DNA of 64,000 nt, taken from positions 16,162,985-16,226,984 of the forward strand of contig CM035807.1 in NCBI GenBank assembly GCA_020466095.1, written 5' to 3'. The notes beneath the pieces are model-generated. The model had not been told where the DNA came from. It did not search any database and saw only the letters and a program-made list of their open reading frames with translations. Positions 1 through 11,925 of this stretch are shown here, in pieces; the stretch's first letter is position 1; each line of letters begins with the position of its first letter. Source of the stretch: Chlorops oryzae (lineage: Eukaryota; Arthropoda; Insecta; Diptera; Chloropidae). A program made the translations under genes and the position numbers.

Positions 1-488
1 TATTATATATTTTATTATATTCGATTTTTTTTTATTGCAATTGCAATTTGAATTTTGATGGCGTGGCTATTTGCACTGAATTATTTTTCCACTTTCAATG
101 GTTTTTTTAAAATTTTATTACTTTTTAGTTAAAATAATTAATTTTTTTAATTATTTCACTTTCAATTGTTCAACAACTGAAATTGTTTTGCGATTTCGCT
201 TTTAAATTATTATATTTTTCGCATAGAAACACTTGCGCACTCCTTAAAATTTATCACAAAACTAAATTGATTTGAACTAGTGCTACCACATGATCAAAAA
301 TTGTTCTTCTATAATAATTAAAACTACCAGATACATTTATCAAATTGATAATTATATTAGAAATTTTCGAAATATGAAAACTTACAATCTATATTGAAAA
401 AATTTTTTCCCTGATATGAAAATAATTATTTCAATAGTAAAATATTACGTTGCAATTATATGCATTCAATATATTCCTATAATTGCAT
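1..488. other. AT-rich sequence, no gene seen
   Basis: Long A/T runs with no open frame that resembles protein. It lies immediately left of the first 3.15 kb tandem unit. Confidence 0.6.
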
Positions 489-1464
489 AGTTGTTAGTTA
501 CGTTTATGACGGATTATGATATTTTTAATGTGTTGACTTAATCCAAATTTTAAGAAAGTTTTGTGGCATTTTTACAGAATTTTATACAATTTCCCGACTA
601 CGATAATTTATTAATACTATTTTAAAAATCATGTTGTTATAATTGTAGCATCATCATTCGATAGAAATACAATATGCAATTTTACAATAGAATAAAAACT
701 TCAAATGCAAATTGTTCTCTAAAATTAGTTTTCTGATTGGTATTTCGTATATTAGAAAGCTTTATTGAATAAACTGGCAGCACCTTAAAGTTTTTCCACA
801 ATGGCGTCGCCAAGTAGTGCCGCATTTCCTGTTTTTCATAAGGGTAAAATGGAGTAAATGATTTCCAATACGCTATGCTCATTTGAATTCATATGGAGGT
901 ACGTCAACACACATTGTCGTTACAAATTGTACGACCAATAGTAGTTTTGCTTAGAAATTGTCAATTAACATTTGGAAATCTGTTTATTTGGTGAATTCTG
1001 AAGCACATTTCTTCCCCTTTTGGATAAAATTTCCCCTATTATCATTAAAGGACTCAGTGGGCAGCATCGTCATATACGATTACAGGAACTTCCCTGGCGA
1101 CGCTTAAAGCTTCTGCGCAAAGCGCTTGTTGAAATGAACTTGGCCCATTACGTCACAGAAATTTGAAAATGCAATTATAGTAAAAATACTTTTTATTATA
1201 AGAAATATATATGTCGTTGTTTTATTCAACATATGTATATTAACTTAATATAAATCAAAACACATTGTTATAACATTTTGAACTCATATGGTGAATGGAA
1301 ATATGAATCTTCTATATAGGCTACGAACCACAGATATAGACAGCCGTGACGCTTTCAAAAACATAATTTTTTTTTAATCCACCAGAGACTGCTCCCAAGT
1401 TCATGTCGAGGAAGGAAAATTAAAAGCTCAATTCGTCGGAAAAAAAACTTTGCGTTTAAGCTAA

Positions 1465-2215
1465 AGGCCTGTATCGAGCAGACATGAACTGTCAAACTCC
1501 ATATAAAAAAAAGTGAGCTAAAAGCCCGATAAATGGATTTCCGCTCTCATTTAGCAAACCCATATCCAGAACGAGTGAAATCAGTGTTGTGAAAATTACT
1601 TCAGGGTTGCAATTTTTCGCACTTTTGGAGAAAAGTGGAGACTAGTTTAGGTAGTGAAATAAAGTGTTTGAGATTTATTCCACCGCGAAAAGGCTGAATC
1701 AGTTGGACGAATCGCCCAAAAAATTAAAATGCTGAAAGCTGAAGCATAGATGGCGGCGAAGACCAATTTTTTGAAGCTGGACCATCGGTATCAAAAAGAC
1801 GGAGAACAACGTTCAATTACGAAAAACAACTGCTCTGTAATAAAGTTAAAGATTTCCTTTGCATATGGGATATAACTTCCGGATCACACAGCAACAACAT
1901 GGAAGTATCTGCAGCTTGGCGCGAGATCGCCGAGTGCTTGGAAATATCAGGTAAGAATTAATCAGCATCAATGTTCGTAAAATATTGCCATTATTTTCCA
2001 AAGAGAAAGCAACATAACCTAAACATAACATACCACATGTGTGGCGCTGGTTTCCGAGCTTATGCGAATTATTTCACTTAACTTTTAAATCCAAGAAATT
2101 ATTCGCTTTCATTGACAATGACAGCTCACATGTAATCAAAACTCAGCTGACTTTAGCGCGTGAAATATATGGCCAACTCTACAAAGATAAATTAGTATCT
2201 GCTCGATACCGGCCT
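1465..2215 (+). mobile_element. PIF/Harbinger-like element (copy 1) with MADF-like exon
   Basis: The imperfect TIR AGGCCTGTATCGAGCAGA at 1465 is mirrored by TCTGCTCGATACCGGCCT ending at 2215. The flanks are TAA on both sides (1462-1464 and 2216-2218), a 3 bp target duplication as PIF/Harbinger elements make. Those elements typically encode a transposase plus a Myb/MADF-like DNA-binding protein. Only a MADF-like exon is visible here and no DDE transposase, so the element is non-autonomous or internally deleted. The superfamily call rests on target-duplication size, TIR style and the exon type. Confidence 0.65.
1749..1950 (+). pseudogene. MADF/Myb-like DNA-binding exon (orphan), copy 1
   Basis: One frame stays open and ends at a strong splice donor (GTAAGA at 1951). 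Its translation has a basic KRRR stretch, then FNYEKQLL, an LCIWD core and AAWREIAECL. This is the pattern of the first half of a MADF or Myb/SANT-like domain: an aromatic-rich helix followed by W-x-x-I-A. An in-frame stop lies just upstream (about 1737), no suitable in-frame ATG precedes the domain, and no downstream exon completing it was found before the element ends. I read it as a stranded exon of the DNA-binding protein of a Harbinger-type transposon. A captured host MADF exon is an alternative. Confidence 0.55.
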
Positions 2216-2887
2216 TAAAGAAAAAAAAAATGATGCATTTGGATATGAATGTCAAAAAATGCTCAAACTTATTAATTTATGAAGCGAGCAAGAACTTTGT
2301 GGTTTAATTTAGCCTCAAATAAGATAAATTATGTAAAGTTTGTTAGATGAAAACCGCGGAATCGCAAATTATAATATAAGCTACCCTTAAAATGGCGCAG
2401 TGCTTCAACAATGGAAACAGCTACGTGGATACAAAAATTGAATTTGGCATAATAATTATGCGTAGTAATTACATATTATGGCCCCAATGCAAAGTGACCC
2501 CAAACAAAATATGTAAAATAGTGCCAATATTTTCATTACGAAAAATTAACTTAATCAAAAAGGGAAAAATGTCGCCAATAAAATTTAAAACATATCCAAA
2601 CATTCATTCAGCCCTTTTTATAAATATCTTAATATGAACTTTTGCTGAATATTCATGTTTCTAAATTATTTCCTACATATTTATCTAATTAAATATTTTC
2701 TCCCCAATGCTGGCGTCCATCTTCACTCAAAAATTCAACCAAGCGGTCCAGATATGTTTTTCAAAAAATATTTTGACATTTTTACATCCCACAGGTCTGG
2801 ATATTATTTTTCTCATAATGTCAATTATTCGATATCAATACCGTCCGTCATTGCGCCGCTCGCATACAGTTGCTTAATTCCATATAG

Positions 2888-3639
2888 CATATAGGACTAT
2901 AGGTCTAACTCTTCTTCTTCCTAATCCCTGCAATGTGTTAGAGCTACGCTGCTTCAACATAGGCATATAGCATGAGGAAAAAAGAAGCATGCTATGGCAG
3001 CGAAATCTTTAGCTCTGCTGTGGTGAAATGCATTGCCACTTTTCTTTTTAATTTTGGGAGATTTTGGAGTACATTACATATAAAATATCTACCAAACTCA
3101 TAAAATCATATGAAAAGCTTGAAAAACATAAAAATAATCAAGGAATCGCAATATTAAGGAGAAACAGAAATTGTTTTTTTAGTCCTACCCTGTCCACATA
3201 ACTTTTTGATCACACTATTTCAGCAAAAATGCTAAATTCTATGTACAATCAAATTCGTAGCCGTAGTCAAAAATGTATGTAAATTTATTACAAAATGAAA
3301 ACATTCGTGCACACTAAGCAAAAACATATCGTAATAAATTTAATAAAGTTTCAATTATGAACTTTTCAAGCAATATAAAAAACCGAGCCGACGCCGTGTT
3401 TCTTCGATAATTTTCTTGCAAGTGGCATCATAGTGCTACTTTGTGTCTACCCGTATTGTTGTTGGTAGCTTTCTGGTGAATTTCTCGAATTTGTTGAATT
3501 TCCTATTCCTGCTTAAGGTTTTTGTTGGTAGCTTTTTGGTGAATATCCCCAATTTGTTGAATTTCCTATGCCTGCCTAATGGTGTATATCCCCATCGCGG
3601 CAGAGGCTTTTCGACGTCGACAAGTTAGACCTAACATCT
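2888..3639 (+). mobile_element. ~750 bp TIR element (CATATAGGACTATAGG family), copy a
   Basis: It starts with the TIR CATATAGGACTATAGG followed by TCTAACTC and runs parallel to the intact copy at 55599-56358. The right TIR is incomplete: AGTTAGACCTA is present near 3623-3633, but the outer end is replaced by the start of the next tandem unit. Two ~60 bp direct repeats containing GTTGGTAGCTTT lie near the right end. No transposase is present. Confidence 0.75.
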
Positions 3640-4614
3640 AGTTGTTAGTTACGTTTATGACGGATTATGATATTTTTAATGTGTTGACTTAATCCAAATT
3701 TTAAGAAAGTTTTGTGGCATTTTTACAGAATTTTATACAATTTCCCGACTACGATAATTTATTAATACTATTTTAAAAATCATGTTGTTATAATTGTAGC
3801 ATCATCATTCGATAGAAATACAATATGCAATTTTACAATAGAATAAAAACTTCAAATGCAAATTGTTCTCTAAAATTAGTTTTCTGATTGGTATTTCGTA
3901 TATTAGAAAGCTTTATTGAATAAACTGGCAGCACCTTAAAGTTTTTCCACAATGGCGTCGCCAAGTAGTGCCGCATTTCCTGTTTTTCATAAGGGTAAAA
4001 TGGAGTAAATGATTTCCAATACGCTATGCTCATTTGAATTCATATGGAGGTACGTCAACACACATTGTCGTTACAAATTGTACGACCAATAGTAGTTTTG
4101 CTTAGAAATTGTCAATTAACATTTGGAAATCTGTTTATTTGGTGAATTCTGAAGCACATTTCTTCCCCTTTTGGATAAATTTCCCCTATTATCATTAAAG
4201 GACTCAGTGGGCAGCATCGTCATATACGATTACAGGAACTTCCCTGGCGACGCTTAAAGCTTCTGCGCAAAGCGCTTGTTGAAATGAACTTGGCCCATTA
4301 CGTCACAGAAATTTGAAAATGCAATTATAGTAAAAATACTTTTTATTATAAGAAATATATATGTCGTTGTTTTATTCAACATATGTATATTAACTTAATA
4401 TAAATCAAAACACATTGTTATAACATTTTGAACTCATATGGTGAATGGAAATATGAATCTTCTATATAGGCTACGAACCACAGATATAGACAGCCGTGAC
4501 GCTTTCAAAAACATAATTTTTTTTTAATCCACCAGAGACTGCTCCCAAGTTCATGTCGAGGAAGGAAAATTAAAAGCTCAATTCGTCGGAAAAAAAACTT
4601 TGCGTTTAAGCTAA

Positions 4615-5365
4615 AGGCCTGTATCGAGCAGACATGAACTGTCAAACTCCATATAAAAAAAAGTGAGCTAAAAGCCCGATAAATGGATTTCCGCTCTCAT
4701 TTAGCAAACCCATATCCAGAACGAGTGAAATCAGTGTTGTGAAAATTACTTCAGGGTTGCAATTTTTCGCACTTTTGGAGAAAAGTGGAGACTAGTTTAG
4801 GTAGTGAAATAAAGTGTTTGAGATTTATTCCACCGCGAAAAGGCTGAATCAGTTGGACGAATCGCCCAAAAAATTAAAATGCTGAAAGCTGAAGCATAGA
4901 TGGCGGCGAAGACCAATTTTTTGAAGCTGGACCATCGGTATCAAAAAGACGGAGAACAACGTTCAATTACGAAAAACAACTGCTCTGTAATAAAGTTAAA
5001 GATTTCCTTTGCATATGGGATATAACTTCCGGATCACACAGCAACAACATGGAAGTATCTGCAGCTTGGCGCGAGATCGCCGATTGCTTGGAAATATCAG
5101 GTAAGAATTAATCAGCATCAATGTTCGTAAAATATTGCCATTATTTTCCAAAGAGAAAGCAACATAACCTAAACATAACATACCACATGTGTGGCGCTGG
5201 TTTCCGAGCTTATGCGAATTATTTCACTTAACTTTTAAATCCAAGAAATTATTCGCTTTCATTGACAATGACAGCTCACATGTAATCAAAACTCAGCTGA
5301 CTTTAGCGCGTGAAATATATGGCCAACTCTACAAAGATAAATTAGTATCTGCTCGATACCGGCCT
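4615..5365 (+). mobile_element. PIF/Harbinger-like element, copy 2
   Basis: Copy of the element at 1465-2215 with the same TIRs and TAA flanks, carried along by the tandem duplication and not independently inserted. Confidence 0.65.
4899..5100 (+). pseudogene. MADF/Myb-like exon, copy 2
   Basis: Same orphan exon as at 1749-1950, ending at the donor GTAAGA at 5101. One base change turns IAECL into IADCL. As in copy 1, no start codon or following exon is found. Confidence 0.55.
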
Positions 5366-6046
5366 TAAAGAAAAAAAAAATGATGCATTTGGATATGAAT
5401 GTCAAAAAATGCTCAAACTTATTAATTTATGAAGCGAGCAAGAACTTTGTGGTTTAATTTAGCCTCAAATAAGATAAATTATGTAAAGTTTGTTAGATGA
5501 AAACCGCGGAATCGCAAATTATAATATAAGCTACCCTTAAAATGGCGCAGTGCTTCAACAATGGAAACAGCTACGTGGATACAAAAATTGAATTTGGCAT
5601 AATAATTATGCGTAGTAATTACATATTATGGCCCCAATGCAAAGTGACCCCAAACAAAATATGTAAAATAGTGCCAATATTTTCATTACGAAAAATTAAC
5701 TTAATCAAAAAGGGAAAAATGTCGCCAATAAAATTTAAAACATATCCAAACATTCATTCAGCCCTTTTTATAAATATCTTAATATGAACTTTTGCTGAAT
5801 ATTCATGTTTCTAAATTATTTCCTACATATTTATCTAATTAAATATTTTCTCCCCAATGCTGGCGTCCATCTTCACTCAAAAATTCAACCAAGCGGTCCA
5901 GATATGTTTTTCAAAAAATATTTTGACATTTTTACATCCCACAGGTCTGGATATTATTTTTCTCATAATGTCAATTATTCGATATCAATACCGTCCGTCA
6001 TTGCGCCGCTCGCATACAGTTGCTTAATTCCATATAGTACTATAGG

Positions 6047-6988
6047 CATATAGTACTATAGGTCTAACTCTTCTTCTTCCTAATCCCTGCAATGTGTTAG
6101 AGCTACGCTGCTTCAATATAGGCATAAGGCATGAGGAAAAGAGAAGCATGCTATGGCAGCGAAATATTTAGCTCTGCTGTGGTGAAATGCATTGCCACTT
6201 TTATTTTTAATTTTGGGCGATTTTCGAGTACATTACATATAAAATATCTACCAAACTCATAAAATGCCATGAAAAGCTTGGACAACATAAAAATAATCAA
6301 GGAAACTCAATATCAAGGAGAAAAATAAATTGTTTTTTTAGTTCTGCTACCAACAAAAACCTTAGGCAGGAATAGGAAATTCAACAAATTCGAGAAATTC
6401 ACCAGAAAGCTACCAACAACAATAGGGGTGGACACAAAGTGGCACTATGATGCCACTTGCAAGAAAATTATCAAAGAATCACGGCGTCGGCTCGGGTTTT
6501 TATATAGCTTTAAAAGTTATAATTGAAGCTTTAATAAATATATTACGATATACTTTTGCTTAATGTGCACGAATGTTTTCATTTTGTAATAAATTGACAT
6601 ACATTTTTGACTACTACTACGAATTTGATTGTATATAGAATTTAGTATTTTTGCTGAAAAAGCTTGATCAAAAAGTTATGTGGACAGGGTAGGACAAAAA
6701 AACCATTTCTATTTCTCCTTAATATTGAGTTTCCTTGATTATTTTTATGTTTTTCAAGCTTTTCATGGCATTTTATGAGTTTGGTAGATATTTTATATGT
6801 AATGTACTCGAAAATCTCCCAAAATTAAAATTAAAAGTGGCAATGCATTTCACCACAGCAGAGCTAAAGCCTTCGCTGCCATAGCATGCTTCTCTTTTCC
6901 TCATGCTATATGCATATGTTGAAGCAGCGTAGCTCTAACACATTGCAGGGATTAGGAAGAAGAAGAGTTAGACCTATAGTCCTATATG
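6047..6988. mobile_element. Fold-back derivative of the CATATAGGACTATAGG element (copy b)
   Basis: The first ~300 bases match the left half of the family in forward orientation. The sequence then switches, near 6345, into the inverted body of the family and ends at 6988 as an inverted left end (CCTATAGTCCTATATG). The element therefore has two left ends and ~300 bp inverted arms. A partial extra TIR (6031-6046) precedes it. No target duplication is visible. Confidence 0.75.
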
Positions 6989-7500
6989 ATTGAAAGTCCT
7001 TTGCAGATTCACTAAATAACAAAATCAAATTAAGTTTGCTTAGCGTTCGTATCCTACTACTATTCAGATATTTTGAAGGCTGTAAGAAAAAAAACTGTTA
7101 CCAACTTGAATTTTATTTCTGAGATTCAAACGATATTCAACAAGCCTTTATGTATCTCTTGAAAAAAGTTTTTGGACTTACGGAATCTGTGTTTGAAAAA
7201 TAGAATACCACCAAAATATCATAATGAATATTTAGATTTGAAGCACTCTTCCAAATCTAATCACTTTACAATCACAAATCAATTGTATGTATGTATATAT
7301 GAACCGTTTTGGAAACTATCGTAAGTAACTAACTTAACTAAAATACTTACAAAACTTGTGGGTAGAAGTATCGTAAGTGCTAAAAATTTTTTTTTTTTTT
7401 AATGTATAAACTCTTCCACAAAATTAATTTTGAATTTCGTTAAATTAGTAAATTATTGAAGCATCATTGTGATTTGGTATCGATGTTTCTAGCCAATGCA
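6989..7500. other. Intergenic, no gene seen
   Basis: AT-rich sequence with a T run near 7388-7401. Nothing recognisable. Confidence 0.5.
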
Positions 7501-7508
7501 AAGAAAAG

Positions 7509-8488
7509 TTGAAAAAAAAAAACGCTCTCCTGTTAAATTTAGTTTTTGTAACATACGAATCGTATGAATTTTTTTCAACCCCAAAAGGGGTCGATATATT
7601 TCATTTAAAACTTAAACCAATCACTAACAAAACGTTCTTCTTAGGTGTACGCTTCATAAATGAAGATGTACAAGTCAAAGACCTGCAAAATTATCATGAT
7701 GCCGAAGTTAAGAAGGTCTTCGGCGGCCTTAACTCCGTTGATTTGGCTCTTGCACCGGTTGAGGAGAAGGAGGAATTGGCGAGGAAACTTTTGGATGAGG
7801 CCGAAAATACTCTAATGGCAGTTTTTAAAATCAAGAAAGCTGATAATTGGATAAAGGACATTATCCGTTTGGGGGTTGTTTAAGCATGCATCGTTGGGCA
7901 AACAGATTCATTGCAACTTTTGTAATGAATTTCTTAAATTCAACACGAAGCATTTTGAGAAACATCCATATATTTTCGTACGTGGATGCGTTTGTTGTGA
8001 CCATCCACTCCGATTTTGTGATTTCGCTCAATACTGGGACCACAAAAGTCTGCACCATCCTGAAGAAGTTCTACACTTCCATTAAGGATGGTGTTGGATT
8101 AATGATACCAGTGTGTTGATCAAATTGTGTGAATGGTGGCAGTGAATGCATCCACGTATGAAAATGTATGAATGCTGTTACCGCAACATGCAGGCTGTTT
8201 CAATCTCTTTTGCAGTAGTTTTTATAACACCTTTTGCATAGCCTTAATAATTTACTACTTCTTTCATTAACGTACTACTTATTGATTGTAAATAAATTTT
8301 GTGATGGATTCTTTAGACGGCGAAAATGCCTGTCTGGCAAGCCTACGAAAAGATTGAAAATTCGAAAGTGTAAATTTTTTCATACAAAATTTCATTTATT
8401 CATTTTTCAGGCTTCTTGATTAAAGAGTTTTTTAGAAAACCCCCTAAGATACGAAAACGACGGCACTGGGCTGAAGCAAAATAAATTT
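7509..8488 (+). CDS. Possible unrecognised gene, exon fragments
   Basis: A frame at about 7645-7881 follows a plausible acceptor (TTCTTAG). It translates to a charged, protein-like segment containing KDLQNYHDAEVKKVFGGLN and EEKEELARKLLDEAENTL, then stops. A second frame from about 7876 gives CNFCNEFLKFNTKHFEKH and CVCCDH, spacing that could hold zinc. It is offset by one frame, so a frameshift or an intron separates the two. Near 8408, after a TTTTTCAG acceptor, another short open segment (FLIKEFFRKPPKIRKRRHW) ends in a stop at about 8488. I do not recognise the family. The composition resembles real protein, but the joins are unproven, and it may be a decayed gene or transposon fragment. Confidence 0.3.
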
Positions 8489-8705
8489 TGACAAAATGAT
8501 AAAAAAAATCTATTGATGATTGCGGTGGTAAAGATATTTCAAATTATTTTGAAAAATTATTCGAGCTTAACCGCGTTGCACCTCCGCCTAATTCGGATAT
8601 GACTATTTTCGGCACGTCGCCACTCTTGCTTCATCTGCGCCTTTGGAGTTCATAAAACTGTTTGAAAATACAAACAACTTATATCTGAAACATTTTATAA
8701 CGTTT

Positions 8706-9290
8706 CTGAGAATTATACGCATTAGTTATGAAACGCATAGTATTTTAAGGAACGTTAACCTTCGGTTAGCAAATTTCCCCCAGTTTTTGACTTTAGCCAT
8801 GATAAGCTTTAGTCTACACTATTTTTCTAGTAATATATATTTTAAATAATTCTTTTCATCGCGCAAAAACATATCGCACACTAATCACTAAACCAGCACA
8901 ATTCAAATTTTTTCAATCACTGTTTTCATGTTTGGTAACATTTTACTGCAGCAAAAGGAACACGTGGCAAACTAACATTTATATTTATTGATCCTGCGTC
9001 GCACAGAGTTTCGATTTCATACATTTCTTGGCAAAAAGTAGAAGGTGTGGTCCTAGAAAAATGAAACTTGGTACCAAGTATTTCTTTGATCTAATTAAAA
9101 AAAAAAATAAAGTTTCATAAAAATCGGCCAAATTTTGCACAAACCATAGTCATATAACGATGACTGTCATCTGATTAACATTTATACTATACATACAAAA
9201 AAATAAATCGTTTGTCGGCTAACTTTATACACGTGTGCAGAATTGGGGAATTTCCATTTAAAAATAATTTTAATGCTTTATTTTTCTTCC
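8706..9290. other. Segment present only in Kazal block A
   Basis: The matching position in copy B (about 16535) passes directly from one flank to the other. The segment has no clear TIR or target duplication, so deletion from B is as likely as insertion in A. No gene is recognised. A sequence like its right end (9237-9280) recurs upstream of the third Kazal locus near 34592, which favours deletion from B. Confidence 0.55.
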
Positions 9291-9911
9291 TACAATATTG
9301 TTTTCATCAGTCTCACGACAGCGATTGGTGACATGTGTATGTTTTTGGGAAAAATTTCTTTTTGACGTTCTTTAAATGAACACAATAAAATATAAGGAAA
9401 TATAAATAATAAAGGAATAACCCACAGCTGTTTCACCTGACGACGGGCAGGGAAAATTTATTACTAAGCCGAATAATTAACGTTTCTACCAAAACATTTT
9501 GGCCAAATAAATATATATGATTCTACAGACTGCATTAATTTTTCTGTGAATCTTGTTACAACGATCAAAAGAAACGATCGAGCGATTGATGAAATAAGGA
9601 TCTTTTCCTTCTTTAAAAGCCTTTTTAAGTCCTCACATGAACAGAAATGAGCACTACCAGAGACCGATAATGGTCTGTATGATATTGTAAAGTACAATAA
9701 ATAAGTAAATTATAATGTTTTTAAATTCTTATGTGAACGAATTCGACCGACTATAGTGCAATTTACTGTTTAAATGAAGTCTTATATAATTTTCGTGGTT
9801 TACCAATTGCCTGCTGCGGAAGATGTTTATTCAGATAAGTTATTCTTTTATATTTTATTTGTTAGTTGAAGACTAGAGTCTTCTAAGAAATTTTTTTTCA
9901 TAGAATTCAAG

Positions 9912-9917
9912 TATAAA
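9912..9917 (+). promoter_or_regulatory. TATA box of Kazal gene 1
   Basis: TATAAA lies 78 bases before the ATG in a conserved upstream block. Copy B has the same motif at 17866. Confidence 0.55.
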
Positions 9918-9989
9918 TGGAGTTTCTGATAACGATGAGACCGCATTTCATTTTTGTCACTTAAACTCGCCGCTTCAAATTGTCTCAGA

Positions 9990-10295
9990 ATGACTATGAA
10001 TTTCAAATTTATTATGTTTTTTGCATTAATCGCCTTCACAACGGCTGCCGTAGTGCCGGAAAATTGTAAAAATGGTTGTCTCCAGATTTGGGAACCCATA
10101 TGTGCAACCTGTGGCGGCGTATCAAGGACTTATTCAAATCAATGCACTCTGGGAAACTACTTATGTCTTAATAAAAACATACGTAAGTAATATTTGACCC
10201 TCATTAAAACTGAGAAGCTGAAATAAATATTTATTTCTTTTTCAATTTTAGAATGCGAAAGTATTCGAAAGGGCGCTTGTTTTAAGGGCGCTTGA
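9990..10295 (+). CDS. Secreted Kazal-type peptide 1
   Basis: Two exons, 9990-10182 and 10252-10295, join at GTAAGT and TTTTAG in phase 1 and give 78 residues. The N-terminus (MNFKFIMFFALIAFTTAA) is a typical signal peptide, so the mature part is about 57 residues. It has eight cysteines, including the Kazal-like C-x7-C-x2-C and SRTYSNQC segments. Kazal domains generally inhibit serine proteases; small single-domain forms in flies also act in saliva and reproduction. The start was chosen for the signal peptide; the ATG six bases downstream is equally possible. The C-terminus runs four residues past the last cysteine, unlike copy 2. The target is unknown. Confidence 0.8.
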
Positions 10296-11323
10296 ACGAG
10301 CATCCATCAGAAATTTTTGATAATATTTTGTGCAAAAATATAAAAAAAATGCTTAAATAACTCCACTTTAGAAGACTGCGATTTGCCTGATTAACTAAAA
10401 TATATTCTTGACACTAATTCAAAACGCTAAATTATTGTAAAAACAAAACACATAGTTTCATTAAACAATAACATATTTAACAATTCTTGAAATAATGTGC
10501 ACAATCATGTATTCTACTTCAATTGCTACCATGTTTTCAAACCTATCTGTAGCAATGTTGTATGGAGCTTATACGCGTTTATCGCACTGAGCGATCGTAA
10601 TCATGATTTTTTTAATAAGGCGCATTGTTATTCACAGTCGTTTTGATTTTCGATCAGAAAAAAAATTTCAAAAGAAAAATGGTTGAGTCAACAACATTTT
10701 AGGTTGACTTGAAAGAAAATGTGTTTAATTACATTTCTTTGCGTGCCGTATAATTCTCATTTGTTTTATAAAATAGGACATATAAGATATTAATTCATCT
10801 TGGAACCTTTTAAGCATTGCGGAAACAGTCACGACAACGGAGTGACAAAATCGGATGAAGTCCATCCGATGGCTATTTTTGAGGTTATGTTCAGCAGAGG
10901 GCTCTGTGACCATTTGTTTTGAACGTTGAATAAATTTGTTTTCACATTTCCTCTTTTATAGTTATTTAAAATTTTTTTTAATTTTTTTTTTTAAATTATC
11001 GTGTCATTTCCATTATGTCCGTGGTTAGTTCAAAAATTTAAAATTAAATCCATTTTTGAAAATTATCATGTCAATTCAACCTGAAATATGGTTGATTCAA
11101 AAGGAAAATCATTATATTTTCCCAGGAGAAAAATTATAAAAATTAAAAATATTCCTTGTTCAAGCTGTTTTAAACGTTTTCCCTTTTGATTTTACCAGTT
11201 TTCTGGTTGATTTTTTTTCTCTGTGCAGAAAACATTGGGGTTCGAGAAAAATTCCAGAATGCTTTGTGAAATGTATTTCTCAAGTAGAAAACGTTTAGTA
11301 TCGATTTGAGAGTTATTTGAGAG
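10296..11323. other. Kazal 3' flank and dispersed downstream block
   Basis: Non-coding. About 10575-11235 is a repeat block found again at about 18535-19120 (direct) and about 35640-36255 (inverted). It carries GGTTGATTCAAAAGGAAAA-type motifs in both orientations. Confidence 0.6.
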
Positions 11324-11799
11324 CAGTGATGCCAGATTTTATCGATAAAAAAACCCTCATATATTGGAAAAAAACCCACTTTTCCCCATTTTCAAAAACT
11401 AAAAACCCACGAAAAAACCCAGAATGATTTTTTGAAAATATGGGCGTACCGATTTCAAAATTGAACATTGGATTTAAACACAATATTTTAATATTTTAAT
11501 AAAAGTATCAAGAAAATAACAAAAAATAAAAGTAACTTAAAATTGCAGTCTTATTCATGACTTAAAAAAAAAACCAAGTTTCTTTACAACACTTAGGAAC
11601 GCGCGACTAGATACAGCAAAAGGAGTCATGCATGGTACTGGAAGAGGGAAAACACGATTTTCATTCTCATAAGTAGTAAATATACCTTAAATGTAGTGCA
11701 TAAATTTCGATATAAAATTACCCAAACTTTTCCCCATGTCACGATATTTGAGTGAAAAAACCCACAATATGGGGAAAAACCCACAATCTGGCATCACTG
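11324..11799. mobile_element. hAT-type non-autonomous element, 476 bp
   Basis: The TIR CAGTGATGCCAG at 11324 is matched by CTGGCATCACTG ending at 11799. The flanks TTTGAGAG (11316-11323 and 11800-11807) are a perfect 8 bp target duplication. Kazal block B has the empty site with a single TTTGAGAG near 19193. The inside is rich in GGGGAAAAACCC-like motifs and holds no transposase. Confidence 0.92.
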
Positions 11800-11925
11800 T
11801 TTGAGAGTGATAGCATTAATATCAATCATTAATTCTCGACTTGAAAATTATTTAGGAATCGCATTCGTAATTAAATTTGAGGCACAAAATTTTCAAAACT
11901 TGGCATGTGTTTGCTGGGTTTTAAC

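Larger units (their letters stand above)
489..2887 (+). repeat. 2.4 kb tandem unit, copy 1
   Basis: This stretch recurs almost base for base at 3640-6037, offset 3151 and then 3150 after a single-base indel near 1027. With the 750 bp element that follows, it forms a ~3.15 kb direct tandem duplication. It contains the Harbinger-like element at 1465-2215. The flanks, including the AT-rich 2220-2887 segment, show no recognisable gene. The near identity points to a very recent duplication, or to an assembly duplication. Confidence 0.9.
3640..6037 (+). repeat. 2.4 kb tandem unit, copy 2
   Basis: Near-identical direct copy of 489-2887. Differences include one missing A near 4177 and a G-to-T change at about 5083. 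Confidence 0.9.
8618..11925 (+). repeat. Kazal-gene block, copy A
   Basis: Direct near-identical copy of 16449-19321. It holds the Kazal gene at 9990-10295 and a hAT insertion (11324-11799) absent from copy B. It also has about 590 bases (about 8706-9290) not present in B, and it lacks two elements that B carries. The boundaries are the shared GCCACTCTTG start and the shared TTGCTGGGTTTTAAC end. Confidence 0.9.

Noticed and set aside
1846..2031. Minus-strand 61-codon frames at 1846 and 4996
   Set aside because: They are antisense to the MADF-like exon and have no protein-like motif.
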